Source of the DNA: Comamonadaceae bacterium
GTDB lineage: Bacteria > Pseudomonadota > Gammaproteobacteria > Burkholderiales > Burkholderiaceae_C
Direction: 5' to 3'
Assembly: GCA_947476465.1 (NCBI GenBank)
Contig: CANJQN010000029.1
Coordinates: 1 to 48,329, forward strand
Length of the DNA: 48,329 nt
The position numbers and the translations under genes are program-made. This document shows positions 35,602-45,512 of the stretch, one piece after another (position 1 is the stretch's first letter; every line of letters starts with the position of its first letter). The notes below the pieces were generated by a model that made no database searches, was not told the origin of the DNA, and saw only the letters and a program-made list of their open reading frames with translations.

Positions 35602-38600
35602 ATGACCCAGGGATTGATCCGCATCCGCGGCGCCAGGCAGCACAACCTCAAGAACCTCGACCTCGACCTGCGCACCGGCGAGCTCACCGTGGTCACGGGC
35701 CCCAGCGGCTCGGGCAAGTCCAGCCTGGTGTTCGACACGCTCTACGCCGAGGGCCAGCGGCGCTATGTCGAAACCTTCTCGGCCTATGCCCGCCAGTTTC
35801 TCGACCGCATGGACAAGCCGGCGGTCGACAAGGTCGAGGGCGTGCCGCCGGCCATCGCGATCGACCAGACCAATCCGGTGCGCTCGTCGCGCTCGACGGT
35901 CGGCACCATGACCGAGCTGAACGACCACCTCAAATTGTTGTTCGCCCGCGCCGCCCACCTGTTCGACCGGCGCAGCGCGCAACCGGTGCGCCATGATTCG
36001 CCCGAGACCATCTACGCCGAGTTGATGGACCGCACCCGCCAGGGCGATCCGCGGCTGGTGGTCACCTTCCCCGTCGAGCTTCCGGCCGGCACCAGTGCCC
36101 AGGAGGTCGAGCAGTGGCTGGCCGCCAGCGGGTTCACGCGGGTGCAGGCTGAGCGTGAAGTGGCGACGCCCACCGGGCCACGAAAGGTCCTGGATGTGGT
36201 GGCCGACCGGTTTCGGCTGGGCAGTGCCGAGAAGATCCGGGCGATCGAGGCGATTGAGGTGGCGATCAAGCGTGGCGCGGGGCGGATGTCGGTGTACGTG
36301 GTGGCGGATCAGCCCGAGCCCACTCCCGTTCGCCCTGAGCTTGTCGAAGCCTGTCCTGAGCCAAGTCGAAGGGGGCTCGCAGGCGTTTCGACAGGGCCTG
36401 TCCTGAGCCCTTCGACCTTGCTCAGGACAGGCTTGTCGAAGGGCTCAACGCGAACGGAGGCTTTGTCACTGCCAACGGATCCGGTCTGGAAGTTCTCCAC
36501 CGGCCTGCATTGCCCGGACAGCGACATCCGCTACGCCGACCCGATCCCCTCGATGTTCTCGTTCAACAGCGCGGTGGGCGCCTGCGAGGCCTGCCGGGGG
36601 TTCGGGCGGGTGATCGGGGTCGATTGGGGCCTGGTGATCCCCAACGACAAGCTCACCTTGCGCGCCGGCGCGATCAAGCCGATCCAGACGCCGGCCTGGT
36701 CCGAGTGCCAGGACGACCTGATGCGCCACGCCGAAACGGCTGGCATCCCGCGCGACACGCCCTGGTACAAGCTCACGCCCGAGCAGCAGGCCTGGGTGCT
36801 CGACGGCACGCCGGCTTTCAAGGAAGGCAACTGGAACAAGCAGTGGTATGGCATCAAGCGCTTTTTCAAGTACCTGGAGAGCAAGGCCTACAAGATGCAC
36901 ATCCGGGTGCTGCTGTCCAAGTACCGCAGCTACACCCCGTGCGAGACCTGCGGCGGCGCGCGCCTGAAGAACGAAAGCCTGCTGTGGCGCCTGGGCAGCC
37001 TGGACGACGCCGATGCGGTGCTGCCGCCGGCCAAGCGCTTCATGCCGGTGGGGGTCGACTGGTCGCGCGCGCAGCTCGAAGCCTTGCCCGGCCTCACCCT
37101 GCACGACCTGATGCTGATGCCGATCGACCGGCTGCGAAGCTTCTTCGGCCGGCTGGCCTTGCCGACCGGCGAGGACGCGCAGGCCCTCAAGCTGCTGTAC
37201 GAGGAGATCACCACCCGCCTGAAGTACCTGGTGGATGTGGGCATCGGCTACCTCACGCTGGACCGGCAAAGCCGCACCCTGTCGGGCGGCGAGGTGCAGC
37301 GCATCAACCTCACCACGGCTCTGGGCACCTCGCTGGTCAACACGCTGTTCGTGCTGGACGAGCCCAGCATCGGTCTGCACCCGCGCGACATCCACCGCAT
37401 CACCGAGGCCATGAAGCGCCTGCGCGATGCCGGCAACACCCTGGTGGTGGTCGAGCACGACCCGGCCGTCATGATGGCGGCCGACCGCATGATCGACATG
37501 GGCCCCGGGCCCGGCGAGCGCGGCGGCCAGATCGTGTTCGACGGCACCACCGACGAACTGCGCCATGCCGACACCCTGACCGGCGCCTACCTGGGCGGGC
37601 GCAAGCACGTGGGCATGGGCTTCAAGCGGGCGGTGACCGACGCCACCCCGCGCCTCATCCTCGAAGGCGCGCGCGAGCACAACCTGAAAAACCTCACCGT
37701 CGAGTTCCCCTTGCAGCGCCTGGTGTGCGTGACCGGTGTCTCGGGCTCGGGCAAGTCCAGCCTGATCCAGGACATCCTGGCCCCGGCGTTGCAGCGGCAG
37801 TTCGGCAAGGCCACTGAATCGGCCGGCCGGCACGACCGGCTGCTGGGCGCCGATCACCTGGGCGACGTGGTGTTTGTCGACCAGTCGCCGATCGGCAAGA
37901 CGGCGCGCTCCAGTCCCGTGAGCTACGTTGGCGCCTGGGACAGCATCCGCGAGATCTTTGCGACCTCGGCGCTGGCCCGCCAGCGCGGCTACACCGGCAC
38001 CAAATTCAGCTTCAACTCCGGTGACGGCCGCTGCCCCACTTGCGGCGGCTCGGGCTTCGAGCATGTCGAGATGCAGTTTTTGTCCGATGTGTACCTGCGC
38101 TGCCCCGACTGCGACGGCAAGCGCTATCGCCCCGAGATCCTGGAGGTGAAGATCGAGCGCCAGGCCATGGGCTCGGTGCACCCGCGCGCATTGAGTGTGG
38201 CCGAGGTGCTGGAGCTTACCGTCAGCGAGGCGGTGCAGCTGTTCGCCAACGACCGCGACGTGATCCGCGCGCTGCAACCCATCGTGGAAGTGGGTCTGGA
38301 ATATGTGAAGCTGGGCCAGCCGGTGCCCACGCTGTCGGGCGGCGAATCGCAGCGGCTCAAGCTCGCAGGCTTTCTGGCCGAGGCGGCGGGCCGGCGCAGC
38401 AGGCAGGCGCTGGCCACCAAGGGCACCTTGTTCCTGTTCGACGAACCCACCACCGGCCTGCATTTCGACGACATCGCCAAGCTGATGCGCGCGCTGCGCA
38501 AGCTGCTGGAAGCCGGCCATTCGCTGGTGGTGATCGAGCACAACCTCGACGTGATCCGCGCGGCCGACTGGCTGATCGACCTGGGGCCCGAAGGCGGCGA

Positions 38601-41511
38601 CGCCGGCGGCCTGCTGGTGGCCGAAGGTTCGCCCGAAGAGATGAAGCTGCACCCCACGTCGCACACGGCCAAGGCGCTGCGCGACTACGACCATGCGCTG
38701 GGCGCCGGGCCGCTGCGGGCGCAAGAGGGGCGCCCGCTGCAGGCCGTGGTGCGCGCGAAGCGCAGCGAGGCGATCGAGATCGTCAACGCCCGCGAGCACA
38801 ACCTCAAGTCGATGTCGGTCAGCATCCCGCACAACAAGTTCAGCGTGATCACCGGCGTGTCGGGCTCGGGCAAGTCGACCCTGGCCTTCGACATCCTGTT
38901 CAACGAAGGCCAGCGCCGCTACCTCGAATCGCTCAACGCCTATGCGCGCAGCATCGTGCAGCCGGCCGGCCGGCCCGAGGTGGACGCGGTCTACGGCATT
39001 CCGCCCACGGTGGCGATCGAGCAGCGCCTTTCGCGCGGCGGGCGCAAGTCCACGGTGGGCACCACCACCGAGGTCTGGCACTTTCTGCGCCTGCTGTACG
39101 TGAAGCTGGGTGTGCAGCACTGCACCAAGGACGGCGCGCAGGTGCGGCCGCAAACGCCCGACAGCATCGTCGCGCAGATCATGAGGCGCTACCGCGGCCA
39201 GCACATCGGCCTGCTCGCGCCGCTGGTCGTCAACCGCAAGGGCGTCTACACCGAGCTGGCCGAATGGGCCCGCGCGCGCCGCTACACCCACCTGCGGGTC
39301 GATGGCAACTTCCTGCCGACCACGGGCTTTCCGCGCATCGACCGCTTCAAGGAACACTCGATCGAGCTGCCGGTGTGCGATCTGCGGGTGACGCCCGAGC
39401 GTGAGGCTCTGCTGCGCCAGCATGTGACGATCGCGCTGGAGCACGGCAAGGGCGTGCTCCGGGTGCTGGGCCCGCTGGACGGGCTGCAGGCTGCGATGGT
39501 CGACGGCACCGGCCGCCACGGCCATATCGGCCAGGTCGAGGTGTTCTCCACACTGCGGGCCTGCCCGGTGTGCAGCACCTCCTACCCTGAGCTGGACCCA
39601 CGCCTGTTCTCCTACAACAGCAAGCATGGCTGGTGCCCCGATTGCGTAGGCACCGGCGTCAAGCTCACGCGCGACCAGCGCAAGGTGTTCGACGACACCC
39701 TGATGGCCGAGGACAACAAGGGCCGTGAGCAGACTTTCGCCGAGCCCGAGGTGGAAGACCTGGCCGACGAAACCTGCCCGGGCTGTGCCGGCAGCCGCCT
39801 GAATGCGCAGGCGCGCGGCGTGAAGTTCATTGGCGTGGGCATCGCCGACATCGCCGCCTTGTCGGTGATCGAAGTGCGCCGCTGGATCGAGGCCCTGCGG
39901 GGCGAGGGCGCGAGGGCCCCCGCGGGGGGCAGCGACCGACACGAAGTGCGCGAGCGTGGGGGCCCATTGACCGGGCGCGAGCAGGGCATTGCCCGCGACT
40001 TGATTCCCGAGATCCGCAGCCGGCTGGAGTTTCTGGAGGAGGTGGGCCTGGGCTACCTCACGCTCGACCGGGGCGCGCCCACCCTCTCGGGCGGCGAGGC
40101 GCAGCGCATCCGGCTGGCGGCGCAGTTGGGATCGAACCTGCAGGGCGTGTGCTACGTGCTGGACGAGCCGACCATCGGCTTGCACGCGCGCGACAACCAG
40201 ATCCTGCTGAACGCTCTGCACAAGCTCGGCGCCAAGGGCAACACCCTGGTGGTGGTCGAGCACGACGAGGACACCATCCGCCGGGCCGACCACATCATCG
40301 ACATCGGCCCCAGCGCCGGCAAGCGCGGCGGCAGCCTGGTGGCGCAGGGCGTCGTGGCCGATATCACGGCGCAGGCGCAGTCGGTGACCGGCCGCTACCT
40401 GCTGCACGCGATGAAGCACCCGCTCAAGGCCCGGCGCGGCCCGGGCGAGGCCTTCCTGAAACTGCGCGGCGCGATGCTGCACAACCTGCAGACGGTTGAC
40501 GTCGATCTGCCGCTTTATCGCCTGGTCGCCGTCACCGGCGTGTCCGGCTCCGGCAAGTCCACGCTGGCGCGCGACGTGTTGCTGCACAACGTGCAGCAGG
40601 CGGTGCAGCAGCGCAGCACGAAGGCGGGCCGCGACGCCGACGATGCGGGCCGGCATCCGGCCTGGACAGGCTGCGCTTCGTTGGCCGGCTACCAGGGGGT
40701 CGACCGCGTGCTCGAGGTGGACCAGACCCCCATCGGCAAGACGCCGCGCTCCTGCCCTGCCACCTACATCGGCTTCTGGGACACCATCCGCAGGCTGTTC
40801 GCCGACACGCTGGAAGCCAAGGCGCGCGGCTACGGCCCGGGGCGCTTTTCGTTCAACACCGGCGAGGGCCGTTGCCCCACCTGTGAAGGCCAGGGTGTGC
40901 GCACCATCGCGATGAGCTTCCTGCCCGACGTGAAGGTGCCCTGCGAGTCCTGCCACGGGGCGCGCTTCAGCCCCGAGACCCTGGCGGTCACCTGGCGCGG
41001 CAAGAGCATCGGCGATGTGTTGCGCATGGAGGTGGACGAGGCGGTGGAATTTTTTGCCGCCATGCCCAGCATCGGCCACCCGCTGCAATTGCTCAAGGAT
41101 GTGGGCCTGGGCTACCTGACCCTGGGCCAGCCCTCACCCACGCTGTCGGGCGGCGAGGCGCAACGCATCAAGCTGGTGACCGAGCTGTCCAAGGTGCGTG
41201 ACGACATCACCCGGCGCGGCCAGAAGCCACCGCACACCCTCTACGTGCTGGACGAACCCACGGTGGGCCTGCACATGGCCGACGTGGAAAAGCTGATCCG
41301 CGTGTTGCACCGGCTGGTCGACGGCGGCCACAGCGTGGTCGTGATCGAGCACGACCTGGACCTGATCGCCGAGGCCGACTGGATCATCGACCTGGGCCCC
41401 GAAGGCGGCGGCGCCGGTGGGCGGGTGGTGGCCGCGGCCGTGCCGGAAGACGTGGTGCGGCTGGGCACGCACACCGGTGTGGCCTTGGGGGCGGTGCTGG
41501 CCCGGGTGTGA
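35602..41511 (+). CDS. uvrA: Dual-size excinuclease ABC subunit UvrA (two fused UvrA copies)
   Basis: Canonical UvrA has about 940 residues; this product has 1969 and reads as two UvrA units in tandem, about residues 1-1040 and 1041-1969. Four Walker A motifs begin at residues 33, 712, 1085 and 1646, and four LSGGE signatures begin at 560, 911, 1495 and 1848. Zinc-finger cysteine pairs are found in both halves ([36 protein letters not shown]). Similar double-length UvrA proteins occur in chlamydiae. A canonical UvrA probably exists elsewhere in this genome. Two palindromic elements are inserted in frame, at 36326-36457 and 39914-39965. No frameshift or stop interrupts the gene. Confidence 0.93.
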   Translation: MTQGLIRIRGARQHNLKNLDLDLRTGELTVVTGPSGSGKSSLVFDTLYAEGQRRYVETFSAYARQFLDRMDKPAVDKVEGVPPAIAIDQTNPVRSSRSTVGTMTELNDHLKLLFARAAHLFDRRSAQPVRHDSPETIYAELMDRTRQGDPRLVVTFPVELPAGTSAQEVEQWLAASGFTRVQAEREVATPTGPRKVLDVVADRFRLGSAEKIRAIEAIEVAIKRGAGRMSVYVVADQPEPTPVRPELVEACPEPSRRGLAGVSTGPVLSPSTLLRTGLSKGSTRTEALSLPTDPVWKFSTGLHCPDSDIRYADPIPSMFSFNSAVGACEACRGFGRVIGVDWGLVIPNDKLTLRAGAIKPIQTPAWSECQDDLMRHAETAGIPRDTPWYKLTPEQQAWVLDGTPAFKEGNWNKQWYGIKRFFKYLESKAYKMHIRVLLSKYRSYTPCETCGGARLKNESLLWRLGSLDDADAVLPPAKRFMPVGVDWSRAQLEALPGLTLHDLMLMPIDRLRSFFGRLALPTGEDAQALKLLYEEITTRLKYLVDVGIGYLTLDRQSRTLSGGEVQRINLTTALGTSLVNTLFVLDEPSIGLHPRDIHRITEAMKRLRDAGNTLVVVEHDPAVMMAADRMIDMGPGPGERGGQIVFDGTTDELRHADTLTGAYLGGRKHVGMGFKRAVTDATPRLILEGAREHNLKNLTVEFPLQRLVCVTGVSGSGKSSLIQDILAPALQRQFGKATESAGRHDRLLGADHLGDVVFVDQSPIGKTARSSPVSYVGAWDSIREIFATSALARQRGYTGTKFSFNSGDGRCPTCGGSGFEHVEMQFLSDVYLRCPDCDGKRYRPEILEVKIERQAMGSVHPRALSVAEVLELTVSEAVQLFANDRDVIRALQPIVEVGLEYVKLGQPVPTLSGGESQRLKLAGFLAEAAGRRSRQALATKGTLFLFDEPTTGLHFDDIAKLMRALRKLLEAGHSLVVIEHNLDVIRAADWLIDLGPEGGDAGGLLVAEGSPEEMKLHPTSHTAKALRDYDHALGAGPLRAQEGRPLQAVVRAKRSEAIEIVNAREHNLKSMSVSIPHNKFSVITGVSGSGKSTLAFDILFNEGQRRYLESLNAYARSIVQPAGRPEVDAVYGIPPTVAIEQRLSRGGRKSTVGTTTEVWHFLRLLYVKLGVQHCTKDGAQVRPQTPDSIVAQIMRRYRGQHIGLLAPLVVNRKGVYTELAEWARARRYTHLRVDGNFLPTTGFPRIDRFKEHSIELPVCDLRVTPEREALLRQHVTIALEHGKGVLRVLGPLDGLQAAMVDGTGRHGHIGQVEVFSTLRACPVCSTSYPELDPRLFSYNSKHGWCPDCVGTGVKLTRDQRKVFDDTLMAEDNKGREQTFAEPEVEDLADETCPGCAGSRLNAQARGVKFIGVGIADIAALSVIEVRRWIEALRGEGARAPAGGSDRHEVRERGGPLTGREQGIARDLIPEIRSRLEFLEEVGLGYLTLDRGAPTLSGGEAQRIRLAAQLGSNLQGVCYVLDEPTIGLHARDNQILLNALHKLGAKGNTLVVVEHDEDTIRRADHIIDIGPSAGKRGGSLVAQGVVADITAQAQSVTGRYLLHAMKHPLKARRGPGEAFLKLRGAMLHNLQTVDVDLPLYRLVAVTGVSGSGKSTLARDVLLHNVQQAVQQRSTKAGRDADDAGRHPAWTGCASLAGYQGVDRVLEVDQTPIGKTPRSCPATYIGFWDTIRRLFADTLEAKARGYGPGRFSFNTGEGRCPTCEGQGVRTIAMSFLPDVKVPCESCHGARFSPETLAVTWRGKSIGDVLRMEVDEAVEFFAAMPSIGHPLQLLKDVGLGYLTLGQPSPTLSGGEAQRIKLVTELSKVRDDITRRGQKPPHTLYVLDEPTVGLHMADVEKLIRVLHRLVDGGHSVVVIEHDLDLIAEADWIIDLGPEGGGAGGRVVAAAVPEDVVRLGTHTGVALGAVLARV
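36326..36457. repeat. Palindromic repeat element inside uvrA
   Basis: The element runs from ccgttcg to its inverse cgaacgg and is 132 bp, exactly 44 codons, so it keeps the uvrA frame and adds about residues 242-286. Inside it, cctgtcctgagc and gctcaggacagg repeat in both orientations, giving a long imperfect cruciform. The unit gttcgccctgagcttgtcg is shared with the element at 42384 and, with small changes, with those at 48076 and 48206. It lies between the UvrB-binding region and the [10 protein letters not shown] segment of the first UvrA unit. Confidence 0.88.
39914..39965. repeat. Second, unrelated palindromic insertion inside uvrA
   Basis: The arms gggcccccgc and gtgggggccc pair over 10 bp with one mismatch and enclose 32 bp. 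The segment encodes Gly/Arg/Pro-rich residues 1438-1455, between two helices that precede the third LSGGE motif and that in ordinary UvrA are joined by a short linker. Its sequence has no similarity to the element at 36326. Confidence 0.6.
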
Positions 41512-41564
41512 CCGCGGCGGTCCGGTGCGCCCCGCGCGGGCGCATCCTGCGGCAAGATCAGGGC

Positions 41565-42332
41565 ATGCCCCGTACCGCCCGCAAGCCCCTGGTCTGGCTC
41601 CCCGCCTGCCACCGCCAATTGGACCTGTCCGACCCCGGCGGCTACAGCGTGCTGGCCGACCGCTATGCCAGCGCGGTCGCCGACATCGGCTTGCAGCCAG
41701 CGGTGTTCCCCTTGGCTGAGGCAGCCGACGTGCAAGCGCTGCTGTCGCTGGTCGACGGCGTGATGCTCACGGGCTCACCCTCGAACATCGAGGCCACGCA
41801 CTATGGCGCCGCACCCCTGCCGGCGGACCTGCTCGATCCACGCCGCGATGCCCTCACCTTGCACCTGGTGCGCGCCGCCATAGCGGCCGGCGTGCCGCTG
41901 TTCGCGGTGTGCCGCGGCCTGCAGGAGATGAATGTCGCACTGGGCGGCAGCCTCTACCAGCAGGTGCATGCCGAGCCTGGCCTGATGGACCACCGTGAAC
42001 CGGCGGGCGCGACTGTCGAGGCACAGTTCGCGCCGCGCCACGAAGTGCGCCTTGCGCCCGGGAGTGCCTTTGAACAGTGGGCGGGCGGTGCCACGGCACA
42101 GGTCAATTCACTCCACGGCCAGGGCCTCAAGCGCCTGGGGGATGGCCTGGTGGCAGAGGCGTTGTCGCCCGACGGACTGATCGAAGGCGTGCGCCATGCG
42201 AAAGCTTCAGCCTTCGCGTTTGGCGTGCAGTGGCACCCTGAGTGGCAGCCTGCAAGCACTCCGTTCTACGCGCGCAGTTTTGAGGCCTTTGCCGACGCCT
42301 GCCGGGCGCATTGCGCGCGGCGGACGTCGTGA
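41565..42332 (+). CDS. Class I glutamine amidotransferase-like gamma-glutamyl hydrolase (PuuD-like)
   Basis: A 255-residue protein of the peptidase C26 family. The nucleophile Cys116 is in AVCRGLQEMN and the other triad members are His224 and Glu226 in QWHPEWQ. PuuD hydrolyses gamma-glutamyl-GABA in putrescine catabolism, but no other puu genes are nearby, so the substrate may differ. The ATG at 41565 is preferred; the frame is open from 41508 but that region is not family-like. It starts 53 bp after the uvrA stop. Confidence 0.9.
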   Translation: MPRTARKPLVWLPACHRQLDLSDPGGYSVLADRYASAVADIGLQPAVFPLAEAADVQALLSLVDGVMLTGSPSNIEATHYGAAPLPADLLDPRRDALTLHLVRAAIAAGVPLFAVCRGLQEMNVALGGSLYQQVHAEPGLMDHREPAGATVEAQFAPRHEVRLAPGSAFEQWAGGATAQVNSLHGQGLKRLGDGLVAEALSPDGLIEGVRHAKASAFAFGVQWHPEWQPASTPFYARSFEAFADACRAHCARRTS

Positions 42333-42383
42333 CGCTGAGGCAGAGAATTATTGATGTTTCCATATTGGACGACACGTCATTTT

Positions 42384-42423
42384 CCGTTCGCCCTGAGCTT
42401 GTCGAAGGGCTCAGCCCGAACGG
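42384..42423. repeat. Palindromic repeat element between convergent genes
   Basis: A 40-bp element from ccgttcg to cgaacgg with inner ctgagc and gctcag arms and a short loop. It is the basic unit of the family seen in uvrA and at the right end of the window. It lies between the convergent ends of the hydrolase (stop at 42332) and the S41 protease gene (stop at 42451), and imperfect flanking inverted repeats (gacacgtcat and gtgtcatg) extend the symmetry. It could act as a bidirectional transcription stop, but no T-tract follows. Confidence 0.85.
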
Positions 42424-42450
42424 AATATGGTGTCATGAGTTACGGAATTC

Positions 42451-43641
42451 TCAATAGTGAAGCAGCCGACCCAGCAGCTGAGACTGCGCATCCGGCACAC
42501 GTCGCGAGCGCAACTGGGCTGCGCGCGTCGCCGCCGGGCAGCTGCCGGTGTCGATGTGATGCAGCGCCGCCGCCAGCAAGGGCTCGCTGGGGCTGCCCAG
42601 GGCGGCGCCCGGGTCTTCGTCCACCGCGCACTGCGGAGCGAAGCCGGCGCTGTAGCCGCCCTCGCCCAGCGCATTGAAGCCCTGGAACTCGATGGCGAAG
42701 TAGGCCTTGCCGCAGTTGTCCTTTCGGTGAAAGCCGTAGGGCTTGCCGCAGGTGGCGCCGCCCACCAACACCACCTGCACGCCGATGCCGCGCAGGCTAT
42801 TGACCACCGACTCGCTGGCCGAACAGGTCAGGCCGGAGGCCAGCACGTAGACGCGCGGCAGGTCCAACTGGGGCAGGGGATGGTCCAGCGGATACCGGGT
42901 TTCGGCAGTGCTCACGCGGTCGGAAAAGCGCAGCGTCTGCCCAGCGCCGGCGGCCGTGCGCTGCGGGCTGTAGCGAAGCGTCTCGAACACCGCCCCGGCA
43001 TGCTGCGGGCCGGCGACCATCGACGCCAGGGCCTGTGCGACGTAGAGGTAGCCCCCGGGGTTGTTGCGCAGGTCCAGCACCAGGTCCGCCACCGCCTGCG
43101 ATTTCAAGGCCTCGAAGGCGGTGATCAGCGCGTCCTGCGCACCTCGTGCGTGCCGATCGAACAGGATGTAGCCGACCTGGCGAGCCCCCGGGCTGCTGAC
43201 GGTGGCGACCAGCGGCACCGAGGTGGTGGGGGCGCTGAGCGCGGTGGCGACGGGGGCGGCGCCGCCCGACAACAGGCTGTCGGCCGAGGCGGTGCTGATC
43301 ACGGCGCTGAAGCGGTCGGTCGGCAGGCCGTTGGCATCGGGCGTGCGCACCATCAGCGCGTCGAAGTAGGCGGACAGGCTGGCAAAGGCGGTGGCGTCGA
43401 CCCCCGGCACTTGGTCTCGCCAGAGGTACACCTCATCGATGTAACTGCGCGCGAAGCGCTTCTCACCGTCCAGGGTGCAGACATCGGCCAGCGCGCTCGA
43501 GGCCGTCAGGAGCGAGACCGACACCGGGGCGCTCGGCCCGCCGCCCCCCCCGCCGCCGCCACAGGCTGTCAGCAACAGGGCCACCGTGGTGACAAGGGCG
43601 CGGACGGCTCGGTGGCCGCGGCAAGCGATCGAGATCGGCAT
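42451..43641 (-). CDS. S41-family lipoprotein peptidase
   Basis: A 396-residue protein. A signal peptide ends in the lipobox LTAC, so Cys27 is the lipid anchor, followed by a poly-Gly linker. The S41 catalytic region is visible: LVLDLRNNPGGYLY (residues 187-200), the nucleophile motif TCSASE (residues 272-277) and the general-base Lys300 in CGKPYG. Family members of related genera normally have a PDZ domain between about residues 127 and 140; here only a short linker is present. It is probably a periplasmic or outer-membrane carboxyl-terminal-processing-type protease of unknown target. Confidence 0.88.
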   Translation of the reverse strand: MPISIACRGHRAVRALVTTVALLLTACGGGGGGGGPSAPVSVSLLTASSALADVCTLDGEKRFARSYIDEVYLWRDQVPGVDATAFASLSAYFDALMVRTPDANGLPTDRFSAVISTASADSLLSGGAAPVATALSAPTTSVPLVATVSSPGARQVGYILFDRHARGAQDALITAFEALKSQAVADLVLDLRNNPGGYLYVAQALASMVAGPQHAGAVFETLRYSPQRTAAGAGQTLRFSDRVSTAETRYPLDHPLPQLDLPRVYVLASGLTCSASESVVNSLRGIGVQVVLVGGATCGKPYGFHRKDNCGKAYFAIEFQGFNALGEGGYSAGFAPQCAVDEDPGAALGSPSEPLLAAALHHIDTGSCPAATRAAQLRSRRVPDAQSQLLGRLLHY

Positions 43642-43699
43642 GCAAAGCTCCTGATGAGCTCTGCATTATTTTGCGGATGAGCTTCAGCTGATCCGCAAA

Positions 43700-45331
43700 T
43701 CAGCCCTGCAATGCAAGTCCGGCGTGTTCACGCAACAGGTGAAAGTGGATCTTTGGAAATCTTTCCTGGGCCAACCGCACATCGTAAGGAGACGTACACA
43801 GAAAGGCGAGCGCATTGGCGGCGTCGAGCGCCATGCGTTGCGGATAGGCATCCGTGAAAGCGCGCAACTCTTGCGGCGTGTCGGCCGTGATCCAGCGCGC
43901 GCCGGTGTACTGGCAACCCTCCAGGCGGATGTCGGCGTCGTATTCGCCCTTCAGGCGGTGCTGCACCACTTCAAACTGCAGCTGGCCCACAGCGCCCAGC
44001 AGCATGGCGCCGCCGATCTGCGGGCGGAACACCTGGATCGCGCCTTCCTCGCCCAGCTGGGCCAGGCCCTGCTGCAGCTGCTTGGTGCGCAGCGGATTGC
44101 GCAGCAGCACGGTCATGAACAGCTCGGGCGCGAAGAAGGGCAGGCCGGTGAACTGCAGGTTGGCGCCGTCGGTGATGGTGTCGCCCAGCTGCACCCCGCC
44201 ATGGGTGGTAAAGCCGATGATGTCGCCGGCATAGGCCTCGTCGACCGCTTCGCGCCGTTGCGACAGGAAGGTGACGACCGACGTCGGCCGCAGCTCCTTG
44301 CTGGTGCGCTGCACCTTGAGCTTCATGCCCGGGGTGTACTTGCCCGAGGCCATGCGCACGAAGGCGATGCGGTCGCGGTGGTTGGCGTCCATGTTGGCCT
44401 GCACCTTGAACACCACGCCGGAAAAGCCTTCGTCCTCGGGCTGGACGATTTTCTCGACCGGCTGCTTGTTGACGATCAGCGAGCTTTTGCGCGGCTGCGG
44501 TGAGGGCGCCAGGTCGACCAGGGCATCGAGCACCTCCATCACGCCGAAGTTGTTGACGCCCGAGCCGAAGAACACCGGCGTCTGCTTGCCGGCCAGGAAG
44601 GCGTCATGGTCCCAGGTGGGCGAGGCGCCGGCGGCCAGCTCCATGCTCTCAGCGGCATGGTCCCATTCGCCTTCGAAGCGCTTGCGCAGCGTCTCGGTCT
44701 CGGTCAGCGCGATCGTCTCGAAGTCCTGCGGGCGCCGCTCGCTGCCCGATTCGAACACCGTCATGGCGTGGGTGCGCAGGTTCATGATGCCGCCGAAGCT
44801 CTTGCCCTTGCCCACCGGCCAGGTCATGGGCACGCAGGGCATGCCCAGCTCGCGCTCGACCTCGTCCAGGATGTCCAGCGGCTCGCGCACCTCGCGGTCC
44901 ATCTTGTTGACGAAGGTGATGATGGGCGTGTTGCGCTGGCGGCAGACCTCGATCAGCCGGCGCGTCTGCGCCTCCACGCCGTTGGCCGCGTCAATCACCA
45001 TCAGGGCCGCGTCCACCGCCGTGAGCACGCGGTAGGTGTCTTCGGAGAAGTCCTTGTGGCCGGGGGTGTCCAGCAGGTTGATGACGTGGTCGCGGTACAG
45101 CATCTGCATCACCGAGGAGGCCACCGAGATGCCGCGCTGCTTTTCGATCTCCATCCAGTCGGAGGTGGCGTGGCGCGAAGCCTTGCGCGCCTTCACGCTG
45201 CCGGCGATCTGGATCGCGCCGGAAAACAGCAGCAGCTTTTCCGTCAGCGTGGTCTTGCCGGCGTCGGGGTGGGAAATGATGGCGAAAGTGCGGCGGCGCC
45301 GGGTTTCGGCGGCCAATGGCGAGGACGACAA
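43700..45331 (-). CDS. prfC: Peptide chain release factor 3
   Basis: RF3 is the translational GTPase that recycles RF1 and RF2 after termination. The 543-residue product has the G1 motif SHPDAGKTT (residues 20-28), G3 DTPGH, G4 NKMD, then the RF3-specific domains 2 and 3 (about 300-530). Length and motifs are those of the family. No overlap with neighbours; 58 bp separate its 3' end from the S41 gene's start. Confidence 0.98.
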   Translation of the reverse strand: MSSSPLAAETRRRRTFAIISHPDAGKTTLTEKLLLFSGAIQIAGSVKARKASRHATSDWMEIEKQRGISVASSVMQMLYRDHVINLLDTPGHKDFSEDTYRVLTAVDAALMVIDAANGVEAQTRRLIEVCRQRNTPIITFVNKMDREVREPLDILDEVERELGMPCVPMTWPVGKGKSFGGIMNLRTHAMTVFESGSERRPQDFETIALTETETLRKRFEGEWDHAAESMELAAGASPTWDHDAFLAGKQTPVFFGSGVNNFGVMEVLDALVDLAPSPQPRKSSLIVNKQPVEKIVQPEDEGFSGVVFKVQANMDANHRDRIAFVRMASGKYTPGMKLKVQRTSKELRPTSVVTFLSQRREAVDEAYAGDIIGFTTHGGVQLGDTITDGANLQFTGLPFFAPELFMTVLLRNPLRTKQLQQGLAQLGEEGAIQVFRPQIGGAMLLGAVGQLQFEVVQHRLKGEYDADIRLEGCQYTGARWITADTPQELRAFTDAYPQRMALDAANALAFLCTSPYDVRLAQERFPKIHFHLLREHAGLALQG

Positions 45332-45457
45332 GAAAAATTACTCCGCGAGGGCGGCGCGGTGGGTGCGCAAGGCCTCTATTGTGCCTAGGCGAGCGCGCGA
45401 GCGAGCCAGCCGCTATCGCTGGCTCAGCGCCCAAGCGAGACGGGCGGCCAGGTCATC

Positions 45458-45490
45458 CAACTTTTCCGTATTTCAGATACGCAAAAGTTG
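45458..45490. other. Near-perfect inverted repeat between prfC and the Ser-rich gene
   Basis: The 14-bp arms caacttttccgtat and atacgcaaaagttg pair with one mismatch around the loop ttcag. It lies 22 bp after the stop of the 789-residue gene on the minus strand and 126 bp upstream of prfC. There is no T-tract beyond the stem, so it is either a weak terminator or a protein-binding dyad upstream of prfC. Confidence 0.5.
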
Positions 45491-45512
45491 AAAGCCTGAC
45501 CGATCCGCGCGC

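Noticed and set aside
36466..41088. Very long open frame antisense to uvrA
   Set aside because: In GC-rich DNA the complement of a real gene often stays open. The translation has no recognisable domain, and the plus strand carries all UvrA motifs.
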